DNA from: CAJWGI01 sp036011785
Lineage (GTDB): Bacteria > Chloroflexota > Anaerolineae > Anaerolineales > UBA11657
Assembly (NCBI GenBank): GCA_036011785.1
Contig: DASCOB010000077.1
Coordinates: 1-24,728 of the forward strand
DNA: 24,728 bases
Direction: 5' to 3'
Shown: one piece after another, positions 12,182 to 21,234 of the stretch
How positions within the stretch are numbered: position 1 is the stretch's first letter
How the letters are laid out: every line of letters starts with the position of its first letter
Program-made: the position numbers and the translations under genes
The notes under the pieces: model-generated
Database searches by the model: none
Told to the model about the DNA's origin: nothing
Seen by the model: the letters and a program-made list of their open reading frames with translations, nothing else

Positions 12182-13759
12182 ATGCGCCACGCGGGGATGC
12201 ACCTGCTGGCGGCCCTCCTCTGGCTGGCAGCCTGCCAGCCGGTCAGTGCGCCCGGCCCAGCCCAGATATCGGTCAGAGTAATCCATGACGGCGAGAGCGG
12301 CACCGTGACCACTGCCGGTAGCGTGGTGCGCGACGTTCTCTCTGAACTAGAGATAAGCTTGGGCGCGCTCGACCGCGTTACTCCTAGTGAGTTCACGACG
12401 CTGACGAAGGGCATGAAAATCACCGTCACGCGCGTGCGAGAGAAAGTGGAAAGCGAGGAGGTGTTGGTGCCCTTTGAGAAACAGGTGGTGCGCAACGAGG
12501 GCCTGCCCGTGGGTGAAACGCGCCTGCTGCAGACTGGCAGCAGCGGCCTAGAAGAAATCACCTACCGATTGGTTATGGAGGATGGCGCGGAGGTCTCAAA
12601 AGCGGTGCTGCGGCGCACCATGTTGAGCGAGCCGGTAGCGGAAATAGTCATGGTCGGCGCGCATTCATCATTCACCGTCATTCCAATCGAGGGCACGCTG
12701 GCGTATCTTTCCGCCGGAAACGCATGGATGATGCGCAACTCCAGCGGTAGTCGGAAACCGCTCACTGTGAGCGGCGCGCTGGACGGGCGCGTATTCCAGC
12801 TTTCGGCCAGTGGCGACCATCTGCTCTATACGCGCACTCCCGCCGAAGATGAAAAGGGTGATACAGAATTGACCTTCAACGAACTCTGGGCAGTGGCCAC
12901 CGAGTCCAATCAGCCGGATCCATTTTCCCTTCAGGCTGAAAACGTGCTCTGGGCAGCGTGGTCGCCGACCGAGGCGCGCACGCTGGCCTTCTCCACCGGC
13001 GAGCCGCGCAGCACCGCTCCCGGCTGGCAGGCTCACAATAACCTGCGCCTGATTGCCTTCGATGAAACGGATGAAATCGAGCAGAAGACCACCGTGCTGG
13101 AACCTTCCGCGGGCGGCAGCTTCGGGTGGTACGGCATGCGTTTCGCGTGGGCGCCAGACGGCCAACGACTCGCTTATGCTCAAGCCGATGCCATTGGCCT
13201 GATAGATATCAGCAATCCGGAACAGCCAACGCAGCCACCCCTGACAGCCTTCTCGCATTACCGAACGCACAGCGACTGGGTATGGATACCCGCAGTGACG
13301 TGGTCGCCTGACAGCCACTTCCTGTACACGGTCACGCACGCAGCGCCGGTTGGCCTCGAACTCGCAGAGGATAGCCCCATTTTCGACCTCGCCGCCTTTG
13401 CACAGGACGGCAGCTTTCACGCAACTCTGGCAGAGCGAAGCGGGATGTGGGCCACCCCGGTAGTCTCGCCACAGACCGAGAGCGGTTTCCGCGTCGCCTT
13501 TTTACAGGCGCTTAACCCGCTCCAGAGAGTCAGCCGCTACCGGCTTGCGCTTATGGATCAGGACGGCAGCAACGTGGCCGCCATTTTCCCCGCCCCGGGC
13601 GAGGCCGGCCTGAAGCCCCAGACTGTCGCTTGGTCTTCCGGAGGAAATCAGATTGCGCTTATCCAAAAAGGCGACCTGTGGATTGTGGAAGAGGATTCGG
13701 GCATTGCACAGCAGCTCACCAACGACGCGCAGACTAGCAGTCCGAGTTGGACGAAGTAA
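12182..13759 (+). CDS. Lipoprotein with DUF348, G5 and TolB-like beta-propeller domains
   Basis: This 525-aa surface lipoprotein has a short signal with lipobox L-A-A-C ending at C18 (ALLWLAAC). Residues 29-85 resemble the ubiquitin-like DUF348 domain of YabE/Rpf-type proteins (VRVIHDGESGTVTT to KITVTRV). Residues 86-160 form a G5 domain (VPFEKQVVRNEGLPVGETRLLQTG to EIVMVG), which is linked to binding of cell-wall N-acetylglucosamine sugars. From about 175 to the end, repeated blades such as WSPTEARTLAFS, WAPDGQRLAYAQ, WSPDSHFLYTV and WSSGGNQIALIQ make a WD40/TolB-like propeller. No catalytic domain is evident. The ATG at 12182 starts the signal peptide; the frame is open far upstream, but that part is rplY shadow. 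The next gene begins three bases after the stop. Confidence 0.88.
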   Translation: MRHAGMHLLAALLWLAACQPVSAPGPAQISVRVIHDGESGTVTTAGSVVRDVLSELEISLGALDRVTPSEFTTLTKGMKITVTRVREKVESEEVLVPFEKQVVRNEGLPVGETRLLQTGSSGLEEITYRLVMEDGAEVSKAVLRRTMLSEPVAEIVMVGAHSSFTVIPIEGTLAYLSAGNAWMMRNSSGSRKPLTVSGALDGRVFQLSASGDHLLYTRTPAEDEKGDTELTFNELWAVATESNQPDPFSLQAENVLWAAWSPTEARTLAFSTGEPRSTAPGWQAHNNLRLIAFDETDEIEQKTTVLEPSAGGSFGWYGMRFAWAPDGQRLAYAQADAIGLIDISNPEQPTQPPLTAFSHYRTHSDWVWIPAVTWSPDSHFLYTVTHAAPVGLELAEDSPIFDLAAFAQDGSFHATLAERSGMWATPVVSPQTESGFRVAFLQALNPLQRVSRYRLALMDQDGSNVAAIFPAPGEAGLKPQTVAWSSGGNQIALIQKGDLWIVEEDSGIAQQLTNDAQTSSPSWTK

Positions 13760-13762
13760 CGC

Positions 13763-16700
13763 ATGCGGCGCATCCTGACTATCCTGTGCGCGATCACCGC
13801 GCTGGCCACTCTACTAGGCACGGCCGCTTTGCTGGCACAACACCGCCAGCGCAGCCGTGGGCAGCCATCCGGGCTGCCGCCCGCCAGCCTGACCCCGCGG
13901 CCCGCCAACCTTTGCGGTGTGAACATCGCGCTGCTCTCGACAGCACCCTCTAGCCGGGATGCCGCCCTCGGGAATGCGGCGGCTGGCGGTTTCGGTTGGG
14001 TGCGCCAAACGTTCCCGTGGCGCGAGCATGATTTCGACTGGGAAGCCACTGATGCGCTCGTTAAAGCCGTTTCCGCCCAAGAGTTGAAGTTGATAGCGGT
14101 ACTATCAGGCGAGCGCGCGCCGGAGCACCCGGTCGCCTTTGCGGCATTCGCCGCCCGCTTTGCCCGCCGTTACGCCGAGAACATCGACGTCTATCAAATC
14201 TGGGACGAACCCAACCTGAAAGACGGATGGGGGGGGCTGCCATCGGCGGCAGCCTATGGACGTTTGCTGGCTGCCAGCCACGCGGCCATTCACCAGGCGG
14301 ATGCGCACGCCACAGTGCTGCTTGCCGGACTTGCGCCGACGATTGAAACAGGGCCCGAGAACATCAGCGACTTGCTTTTCTTGCGTCAATTATACGCCGC
14401 TGGCGCCGCGCCGTTCTTCGATGCGGCCGCCGGGAAACCGTACGGATTCAACGATGGGCCGCACGAACGTAACCCGCACCCGAAAACGCTGAACTTCTCG
14501 CGATTTATTCTGATGCGTGCGGAAATGGAACGCGCCGGCGACATGGACAAATTGCTTTGGGGAAGCCAGTTTGGCTGGTACAACACCGGGACAGCGGTGA
14601 GCGCAACGAGCATCTGGGGCGGGGTGAAGGCAAGTCGGCAGGCCGAATACACCGCCGCAGCCTTCGAGCGCGCCCGGAGCGAATGGCCTTGGGCAGGCGT
14701 GCTGGTGCTGGAAAACCTGCAACCCGGCGAAGATCCAAGCGACCCGCGCTGGGGTTTCTCCCTGCTCACGCCGGATGGACGCCCGCGCGCCATCTTGGAA
14801 CACCTACGCCAGCGCCTCGCTGCTCCTGAGACTGCCATTGCTCCGCCCGGCGTACACTCCGCGGACGCGCCATTTGCACGATACGAAGGCGCTTGGCAGT
14901 TTTCCGAACTTGGAGCCGATATCCCCCAATCAGGCGTGGCCGAAATCAGTTTCGCCTTTGAGGGCACAGACCTTGGGCTGGTAGCCCGGCGCGGTAATTA
15001 CCGCGCCACCCTTTTTGTGCAAGTCGACGGTGAATCGGCCAGTCAGCTGCCGCGCAGTGCGCAGGGAGAGGCGTATCAGATCATGACCTCACCGGATCTC
15101 TCGTCTCGCGTCGAATTGCTGCCGCTGGCGGCCGGCCTGCGCCCCGGTCGGCACACCACCACAATACGCGCCGAGCGCGGTTGGGGGCAGTGGGCAATTG
15201 TCGGCTTCTCAGTCGGCAACACCCCGCCACAGGAGAAGCTCGGGCGAAATTTGACGGCACTGATGGCTTTGGGGATGCTCGCTCTGGTCGGCCTCACGGT
15301 CAGCGCCCGTGAGATCAAAGCGCCGCTGCGCGCCTTCTTTCTTGCCCTTGGAGAGCGTACAAACGTGCTGCTAACTCTGGGACTGGCGGCGCTTCTCTGG
15401 TTCTCTGCCGGCATGGCCTGGGGACAGGCGCTCCCGTATCTCTTTCGCCGCCAGAGCGACGTGCTCCCGCTGGCACTGACCGCACTCTCAGCCGGATTGT
15501 TTTATTTTTCACCGTGGCTGGTGCTCACACTTGGAAGCCTTCTGGCGTTGCTCGTACTTTTCTACGCGCGCCCGGCCATCGCACTCGCGCTGATAGCGTT
15601 GGCAACGCCGTTCTATCTGCAGCCGCGCCCGATGTTCGAGCGCGTTTTCTCCGCCGTGGAGATGTTCACCCTGCTGGCCGCCGTCGCCGTTTCGCTGCGC
15701 TGGCTATCCTCGCGGCACACTCACAGTGCCCGAGCCGCTCCGCGGCTACCCACCCTCAATTTGCTCGACCTCGCCGTGCTGACATTCGCGTTGCTCGCCG
15801 CGCTCTCGCTTTTCAGCACGGAGTTGCGCGGGGTAGCGCTCAACGAGCTGCGCGTGATGGTGCTGGAGCCGGTGCTATATTACGCACTGTTGCGCAGCAT
15901 CCCGTTACAGAAAAAGGAACTCTGGTGCGTCGTTGACTTTTTCATCCTCGGTGCTGCGCTGGTAGCGGCTATTGGTCTGATTCAGTATGCGCTTGGAGTC
16001 AACCTGATTGCCGCCGAGGGTGGCGTGCTGCGTCTGCGGAGCGTGTACGGTTCGCCCAACAACGTAGGCCTGTACCTCGGGCGCGCGCTGCCGGTGGCAG
16101 CGGCGGTGATGCTTCTTGGAGGTGCGCGCAACCGCCGCCTGAGCTATTTAGGGGCTGTCCTGCTGATGGCTGCCGCGCTGGCGCTCAGTTTCTCGCGCGG
16201 CGCGCTGTTGCTCGGCGTGCCGGCGGCGCTGGCAGTAATCATTCTCTTCCGAGGCGGCAAGCGCGCGGCCGGGACGCTGTTCGCATTGTTGGGCGCAGCA
16301 ACCGCGGCGCTGCTTGTTTTCGGACGCCATCCGCGTATCGTCAACCTGCTCAGCCGCACGGCTGGACCGACGTTCTTCCGCCTCAACCTATGGCGCAGCG
16401 CTCTCAACATGATTAGCGACCACCCGCTCACCGGCGTCGGGCTGGACAATTTCCTGTATGCATATCGCGGGCGCTACATCGCACCGGCCGCATGGCAAGA
16501 CCCTCATCTATCCCACGCTCATAATTGGCTGCTGGATTTCGCCACCCGTCTTGGTCTGCCCGGATTGGCGGTGATATTCTGGCTGTTGGTCACTTTCTTC
16601 CGCACGGCAGTGCGCGCTATGCGCACCACGACCGACCCCGGGTTGCGCGCACTCGCGATCGGTCTGATCGCTTCGATGGTAGATTTCCTTGCCCACGGCA

Positions 16701-16804
16701 TGGTAGACGCATCCTACTGGTTCGTAGATTTGGCATTCGCGTTCATGCTCACAATCGCGCTCGCGCAGCGCCTGGCGAACCAGCCTGACCCGGCTCTAGC
16801 CTGA
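13763..16804 (+). CDS. Fusion: glycosidase-like domain, beta-sandwich and O-antigen-ligase (Wzy_C) membrane domain
   Basis: This 1013-aa protein has an N-terminal signal anchor (ILTILCAITALATLLGTAALLA), then a clan-GH-A-like TIM barrel (about 50-355). The acid/base region is YQIWDEPN (E149). The strand expected to carry the nucleophile reads WGSQFGW (Q269), where active GH39/GH5 relatives have Glu, so catalysis is doubtful. A beta-sandwich (about 370-490) follows. From about 500 there are 10-12 membrane spans with the Wzy_C features: GSPNNVGLYLGR, SFSRGALLLG, a large loop with FRLNLWRSALNMISDHPLTGVGLDNF, and SHAHNWLLDFATRLGLPG. O-antigen ligases move polymerised glycans from undecaprenyl-PP to an acceptor. 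In a presumably single-membrane cell the acceptor could be a cell-wall or S-layer glycan. It is a single uninterrupted frame three bases after the lipoprotein gene. Confidence 0.87.
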   Translation: MRRILTILCAITALATLLGTAALLAQHRQRSRGQPSGLPPASLTPRPANLCGVNIALLSTAPSSRDAALGNAAAGGFGWVRQTFPWREHDFDWEATDALVKAVSAQELKLIAVLSGERAPEHPVAFAAFAARFARRYAENIDVYQIWDEPNLKDGWGGLPSAAAYGRLLAASHAAIHQADAHATVLLAGLAPTIETGPENISDLLFLRQLYAAGAAPFFDAAAGKPYGFNDGPHERNPHPKTLNFSRFILMRAEMERAGDMDKLLWGSQFGWYNTGTAVSATSIWGGVKASRQAEYTAAAFERARSEWPWAGVLVLENLQPGEDPSDPRWGFSLLTPDGRPRAILEHLRQRLAAPETAIAPPGVHSADAPFARYEGAWQFSELGADIPQSGVAEISFAFEGTDLGLVARRGNYRATLFVQVDGESASQLPRSAQGEAYQIMTSPDLSSRVELLPLAAGLRPGRHTTTIRAERGWGQWAIVGFSVGNTPPQEKLGRNLTALMALGMLALVGLTVSAREIKAPLRAFFLALGERTNVLLTLGLAALLWFSAGMAWGQALPYLFRRQSDVLPLALTALSAGLFYFSPWLVLTLGSLLALLVLFYARPAIALALIALATPFYLQPRPMFERVFSAVEMFTLLAAVAVSLRWLSSRHTHSARAAPRLPTLNLLDLAVLTFALLAALSLFSTELRGVALNELRVMVLEPVLYYALLRSIPLQKKELWCVVDFFILGAALVAAIGLIQYALGVNLIAAEGGVLRLRSVYGSPNNVGLYLGRALPVAAAVMLLGGARNRRLSYLGAVLLMAAALALSFSRGALLLGVPAALAVIILFRGGKRAAGTLFALLGAATAALLVFGRHPRIVNLLSRTAGPTFFRLNLWRSALNMISDHPLTGVGLDNFLYAYRGRYIAPAAWQDPHLSHAHNWLLDFATRLGLPGLAVIFWLLVTFFRTAVRAMRTTTDPGLRALAIGLIASMVDFLAHGMVDASYWFVDLAFAFMLTIALAQRLANQPDPALA

Positions 16805-16828
16805 CACTGGGTTGCACACCGGTCGCTA

Positions 16829-16837
16829 TGGTAGAAT
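16829..16837 (+). promoter_or_regulatory. Extended -10 promoter of the UXS gene
   Basis: The 13-base string CGCTATGGTAGAAT-type motif contains TGG-TAGAAT (-10 at 16832-16837). The same bases CGCTATGGTAGAAT occur before tRNA-Gln at 23868-23881. The predicted start is near 16845, leaving about 30 bases before the ATG at 16876. TTGCAC at 16813 is too close (13-14 bases) for a normal -35. Confidence 0.55.
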
Positions 16838-16875
16838 CCCTGCGCGCCCGCCAGCGACGGCGCACATCACCCACA

Positions 16876-17835
16876 ATGCGCATACTTCTAACCGGCGGCG
16901 CAGGTTTCATCGGCTCGCATCTCTGTGATCGCCTGCTCGCGGATGGACACAGCGTCATCGCCATGGACAACCTCATCACCGGCAGCAGCGAGAACATCGC
17001 CCACCTGACTGGCCAAGAGGGTTTCCGTTTCGTTTTCCACAATGTTGCCGATTACATAAACATGCCCGAACCGATGGATGCTGTCCTGCATTTCGCATCG
17101 CCCGCCAGCCCCTCCCAGACGGCGCCGACCGGCTACCTGCAACTCCCCATTCAAACACTTAAAGCGGGGGCTCTGGGCACACTTAACGCACTGGGCGTGG
17201 CCAAAAAACACACGGCAATCTTCATGCTCGCCTCCACCTCCGAAGTTTACGGCGATCCGCTCGAACATCCTCAGCGCGAAACATACTGGGGCAATGTGGA
17301 TCCGGTAGGGCCGCGCTCGGTCTACGATGAAGCCAAGCGCTTCGCCGAGGCGCTCACCATGGCGTATCACCGGACGCACGGGGTCGACACGCGCATCGCG
17401 CGCATTTTCAATACTTACGGTCCACGCATGGCGCTCGACGACGGTCGCGTGGTGCCCAACTTCATTGGTCAAGCCCTACGCAACGCAGCTCTCACTGTTT
17501 ACGGCGATGGCGCGCAGACGCGCAGCTTCTGCTATGTGGACGATCTGGTCGAAGGGTTGATGCAGATGCTTCACTATCGGGAAAGCGCGCCGGTGAACCT
17601 TGGCAACCCGCATGAGGTCACCATTCTGGAATTCGCGCAGATCATCAACCGGCTAACCGGGAACACGGCCGGCGCCGTTTTCGAAGACGGGCGCACGCCC
17701 GGGGACCCGCAGCAACGCCAACCCGATGTCTCGCGGGCGGAAGAGCGGCTGGCCTGGAAACCGCAGGTGCGATTGGAGCTAGGCCTGCAACGCACCATCA
17801 CCTTCTTCAAGGAGAAACTGGCTGCCAGCGCCTAG
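16876..17835 (+). CDS. UDP-glucuronate decarboxylase (UDP-xylose synthase) type epimerase
   Basis: This 319-aa extended short-chain dehydrogenase uses NAD. The Rossmann motif GGAGFIG is at 7-13, the catalytic Y150-xxx-K154 is in SVYDEAKR, and STSEVYGDP gives the active-site Ser/Glu. HFASPASP, TLKAGALGTLNALG, YWGNVDPVGPRS and RIFNTYGPRM are the distinctive blocks of UXS/ArnA-dehydrogenase enzymes. These turn UDP-glucuronate into UDP-xylose (or its 4-keto form) for surface polysaccharide. ATG 16876 starts the Rossmann fold. The in-frame ATG at 16828 lies inside the promoter and would add 16 non-conserved residues. It is placed between the O-antigen-ligase fusion and mreC, with 34 bases to mreC, so the sugar nucleotide may feed the glycan handled by the upstream protein. 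Confidence 0.88.
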   Translation: MRILLTGGAGFIGSHLCDRLLADGHSVIAMDNLITGSSENIAHLTGQEGFRFVFHNVADYINMPEPMDAVLHFASPASPSQTAPTGYLQLPIQTLKAGALGTLNALGVAKKHTAIFMLASTSEVYGDPLEHPQRETYWGNVDPVGPRSVYDEAKRFAEALTMAYHRTHGVDTRIARIFNTYGPRMALDDGRVVPNFIGQALRNAALTVYGDGAQTRSFCYVDDLVEGLMQMLHYRESAPVNLGNPHEVTILEFAQIINRLTGNTAGAVFEDGRTPGDPQQRQPDVSRAEERLAWKPQVRLELGLQRTITFFKEKLAASA

Positions 17836-17869
17836 CCAGCTCTCCCTCGTCGCCCGACGGTAAGTTACC

Positions 17870-18724
17870 ATGCGTCGGCATGCATCATTGAGCCGCACCG
17901 CCATTGCCATCGTTTTGGTGGCGGCCGCGTTGTTGCTTCTAGCTCTCGAGCAGCAAGGACAACTCGGCCAGCTGCAGAACCTGCTCAGCACCGTGCTTAC
18001 CCCGTTGCAGGAGGGTCTCGCCGAAATGGCGCCTGTAATCCCCGTGGATGAACAGGTAGCCCCGCAGGCATTACTCGACCGCAACACCACGCTAGTAGCC
18101 GAAAATGCACGTCTACGGTCCGAAGCGGTGCGCCTGCGCGAGGCCGTCACTGAACGCGATATGCTGGCGGAACTGCTCGATTTTAAGCGCGAAAACTACG
18201 AGCACACTTATCTCACCGCCGAAATCATCGGCCACGATCCCAGCGCCTTTCTCGAGTTTCTCATCCTGAACAAAGGCACAACCAGTGGAGTGCAGCGTGA
18301 CATGCCAGTGGTCACCGGTGCGGGCCTAGCGGGTGTAATCAGCGAGGCCACCCCGCGCGCGAGCAAGGTGTTGCTGGTGAACGGCGCACAGATGGCCGTG
18401 AACGTGCGCCTGCAAGAATCGCGCGCCACCGGCGTGCTTTTCGGGCAAGCATCCAGAGACCTGCGCCTGCGCTTCGTGCCTCTCGATGCCGATTTATCCG
18501 CCGGAAACCTTGCGGTCACGTCTGGGCTGGGCGGAACGCTTCCGGCCGGCATCCCGGTGGGGGAAGTAGCCTCGGTACGCCGGCGCGCTTATGACGTTTT
18601 TCAGGAAGCGGATGTGCTGCCAATGGTGGATTTCAGTCGACTGGAACTCGTGTTGATAATCACTGATTTCACTCCGACCGATCTCAACCCGCTGCTTGCC
18701 ACTGCGGAACCGGGGACCCCGTGA
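17870..18724 (+). CDS. mreC: Rod shape-determining protein MreC
   Basis: This 284-aa bitopic protein scaffolds the elongasome. It has a single N-terminal membrane helix (about 12-28: IAIVLVAAALLLLAL) and a coiled coil (about 66-105: LVAENARLRSEAVRLREAV). The MreC beta-barrel domains carry the family pattern GHDPSAFLEFLILNKGTTSGVQRDMPVV and VISEATPRASKVLLV, with GIPVGEV near the end. It activates PBP2/RodA by contacting PBP2, encoded two genes later. Its stop overlaps the GTG start of mreD. No mreB is in the window, so the actin homologue must be encoded elsewhere or absent. Confidence 0.95.
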   Translation: MRRHASLSRTAIAIVLVAAALLLLALEQQGQLGQLQNLLSTVLTPLQEGLAEMAPVIPVDEQVAPQALLDRNTTLVAENARLRSEAVRLREAVTERDMLAELLDFKRENYEHTYLTAEIIGHDPSAFLEFLILNKGTTSGVQRDMPVVTGAGLAGVISEATPRASKVLLVNGAQMAVNVRLQESRATGVLFGQASRDLRLRFVPLDADLSAGNLAVTSGLGGTLPAGIPVGEVASVRRRAYDVFQEADVLPMVDFSRLELVLIITDFTPTDLNPLLATAEPGTP

Positions 18725-19227
18725 GAAACGTGCTGCTCGCCCTGTTGCTGCTGCCGCTACTGGCGGCCGCACAAAGCACTCTCATCCCCCAATCAGGCTG
18801 GGCGGCCGAGGCGAGACCCGATCTGGTTTTGGTAGTGGTGCTGGCGTGGAATCTCGCCAGTCCGCACGCTGCGAGCATTTTATGGGCGCTCATTGGGGGT
18901 CTGGCGGTGGACGCGCTCTCGGGCGGGCCGACGGGCGCTAGCGTGCTCGCACTGCTCGCGGCCACCCTGCTGGCCAACTTTACCAGCGCGCGCGTGTGGC
19001 AAAGCCACCTCTTTCTGCGTATCGCGGTAACGGTCGCCGGGAGCGTGCTCTACTACTTGGTATACTCGCTGGTGCTCGCATTCTCCGGGTGGCGGGCAGA
19101 CTGGGCGAGCGTGATCGTCACCATTGTTTTGCCCGCCACTGCGCTGAACACTGCGCTGATGCTGCTTTTGTTTCCCCCGGCGCGCTGGGTGGGTGCTCGA
19201 ATCGCGCCACGCACCATCGTCATGTAA
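18721..19227 (+). CDS. mreD: Rod shape-determining protein MreD
   Basis: This 168-aa polytopic membrane protein has five or six hydrophobic helices and the family-typical RPDLVLVVVLAW plus ALIGGLAVDALSGGPTGASVLALL (the GLxxD motif of MreD). GTG at 18721 overlaps the mreC stop (GTGA), a coupling typical of mreCD. It is followed by mrdA after a single base. Confidence 0.9.
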   Translation: MRNVLLALLLLPLLAAAQSTLIPQSGWAAEARPDLVLVVVLAWNLASPHAASILWALIGGLAVDALSGGPTGASVLALLAATLLANFTSARVWQSHLFLRIAVTVAGSVLYYLVYSLVLAFSGWRADWASVIVTIVLPATALNTALMLLLFPPARWVGARIAPRTIVM

Positions 19228-19228
19228 G

Positions 19229-21232
19229 ATGAACTCCCCACCCTTCATATCGCCAGGGCGTACCGGCGCCTTCTATACCCTTATCGTTGCCGGCATGATA
19301 GCCGGTGTCAGTCAACTAGTCCGGCTGCAGGTGGTCGAGCACGCCGAGCTCAATGAACTAGCCGTCGAAAATCGACAGTCCAGAGTGAATGAGCCCGCGC
19401 CACGCGGGGTGATCTACGACCGCAACGGCATCATTCTGGCCCACAATCTGCCCTCGTTTAACGTGGTCATCACCCCGGCCGACCTGCCTGATGACGACGT
19501 ACGACTGCACGAAATCTATCAACGCCTTTCGGCCGTGACCGGCGCGCCCATCAGCACCCCGCCGCTGGACGCCGGCAACGCCAGCGCAAACCGATTGGGC
19601 GAAGATGCGCCACCTCCGGGCATCACCGCAGTGGTCTCTTTACAGGAATCCATTGCGCCCTATAAGCCGGCCGTGGTCGCCCCGGATGTCTCGCGCGAGG
19701 TGGCGATGACGCTGAGCGAAGAGCTGCGGAACCTTCCGGGCGTCGATATCAAACTGGCGCCAACCCGTGATTACCCCACCGGAGCGCTCACCGCGCACGT
19801 GGTGGGGTATGTGGGGCCAATTACCCGCGAGGTGGTGGATTTCTACGTGGACAAGGGGTTCGACCCATCGCGAGACAAAATCGGATACGCCGGTATCGAG
19901 GCTTTCATGCAGGAAACCCTCGCCGGAAAGAACGGCTCCAAAGTCATCGAGCACGATGTGGCTGGCCAGGAGCTGCGCGCAGTGGGTGAGGTGACTCCGG
20001 CCGTGGCGGGCAGCAGTCTTGTCCTCACTTTGGACGTGCGCCTGCAGGCCATTGCCGAAGGCGCGCTGCGCCAGCGGCTGAAACTGGAGAACCAGATCCG
20101 ACGTGGGCAGCCGGTCACAAACGGGGTGATCATCGCCATGAACCCGAGTACAGGTGAAATCCTCGCCATGGTCTCGTTGCCCACCTACGACAACCAGCAG
20201 TTCGCCCGCTTCATCCCCGTGGACTATTACAACGAGTTGCACGAGCATCCCCACCGCCCGCTGCTTAATCAGGCTATCAGCGGCGAACACCCGCCCGGCT
20301 CAGTGTTCAAATTGGTGGTCGCCTCCGGAGCGCTGCAAGAAGAGATTATCACCCCGGAGCAACGCGTCTTCGACCCGGGAGAAATCGAAATCGTCAACCG
20401 CTATTTCCCGAATGACCCGGGCAAGACGCGCAAGGTGGTGTGTTGGAAACGGGACGGGCACAGCAATGTGGATTTCATCACCGGCGTCGCGCAATCCTGT
20501 GACGTATATTTCTATGCGCTCGGCGGTGGCTACGAAGAGGGCGGCGTGGAGAATGGCGGGTTGGGCATTGACCTCATTCACCAATACGCCACCTGGCTGG
20601 GCTACAACCAGCCCACCGGCATCGAGTTGCCGGGCGAATTGGGCGGGCTCATCCCCAACCGGGACTGGAAACGGCTTAATATAGGCGAAAACTGGTCCAC
20701 AGGTGATACTTACATCGCCTCCATCGGACAGGGTTATGTGCTCGCCACGCCGATGCAAGTGCTCAATTCATTCACCCCGTTCATCAATGGCGGCGCACTG
20801 GTGCAACCGACGATTATCCGCGAAGTGCTGGACGGAGAGGGAAATGTGGTGCAGCCCTTCGATCCGCGCGTCATCCACCAGACTCCGTTGAAACGGCCGG
20901 TGGTGGACCTAGTGGCCAAGGGACTGCGCCAAGTGATGATTGACGGCACCGGGAAACGCCTCGAGCAGATCGAGGGCGTGACGCTGGCCGGAAAAACCGG
21001 CACCGCCGAGTATTGCGATAACATCGCCCAGAAAGCCGAGCGCTGCAAATTCGGGTCATGGCCGGCGCACGCCTGGTTCATCGGTTACGGACCTTTTGAA
21101 GACCCGGAAATTGCGGTGCTTGCCTTCATTTACAGCGGCGAAGAAGGCGCCACTGTTGCCGGCCCGGTGGTGATAGAAATCCTAGACGCTTACTTCGAAC
21201 TCAAGGCTATCGAAAAGGACGCATCCGGCTAA
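19229..21232 (+). CDS. mrdA: Penicillin-binding protein 2 (elongation transpeptidase)
   Basis: This 667-aa class B PBP cross-links lateral-wall peptidoglycan in the elongasome with RodA. A membrane anchor lies at about 13-32. The pedestal/dimerisation domain begins with PAPRGVIYDRNGIILAHN, and a PBP2-specific block follows (TRDYPTGALTAHVVGYVG, GYAGIE). The transpeptidase domain has SVFK with the nucleophile S358 and K361, S423-C-D as the second motif, and K589-TGTAE. The loop after KTGTAE has two cysteines (YCD, RCKFG) about 11 residues apart. The ATG at 19229 begins one base after the mreD TAA. A longer frame start at 19193 overlaps mreD and is not needed. Confidence 0.94.
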   Translation: MNSPPFISPGRTGAFYTLIVAGMIAGVSQLVRLQVVEHAELNELAVENRQSRVNEPAPRGVIYDRNGIILAHNLPSFNVVITPADLPDDDVRLHEIYQRLSAVTGAPISTPPLDAGNASANRLGEDAPPPGITAVVSLQESIAPYKPAVVAPDVSREVAMTLSEELRNLPGVDIKLAPTRDYPTGALTAHVVGYVGPITREVVDFYVDKGFDPSRDKIGYAGIEAFMQETLAGKNGSKVIEHDVAGQELRAVGEVTPAVAGSSLVLTLDVRLQAIAEGALRQRLKLENQIRRGQPVTNGVIIAMNPSTGEILAMVSLPTYDNQQFARFIPVDYYNELHEHPHRPLLNQAISGEHPPGSVFKLVVASGALQEEIITPEQRVFDPGEIEIVNRYFPNDPGKTRKVVCWKRDGHSNVDFITGVAQSCDVYFYALGGGYEEGGVENGGLGIDLIHQYATWLGYNQPTGIELPGELGGLIPNRDWKRLNIGENWSTGDTYIASIGQGYVLATPMQVLNSFTPFINGGALVQPTIIREVLDGEGNVVQPFDPRVIHQTPLKRPVVDLVAKGLRQVMIDGTGKRLEQIEGVTLAGKTGTAEYCDNIAQKAERCKFGSWPAHAWFIGYGPFEDPEIAVLAFIYSGEEGATVAGPVVIEILDAYFELKAIEKDASG

Positions 21233-21234
21233 GG

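Noticed and set aside
19640..20290. 216-codon minus-strand frame opposite mrdA
   Set aside because: It is antisense to conserved PBP2 motifs, and its His/Asp/Gly-rich translation is a shadow.
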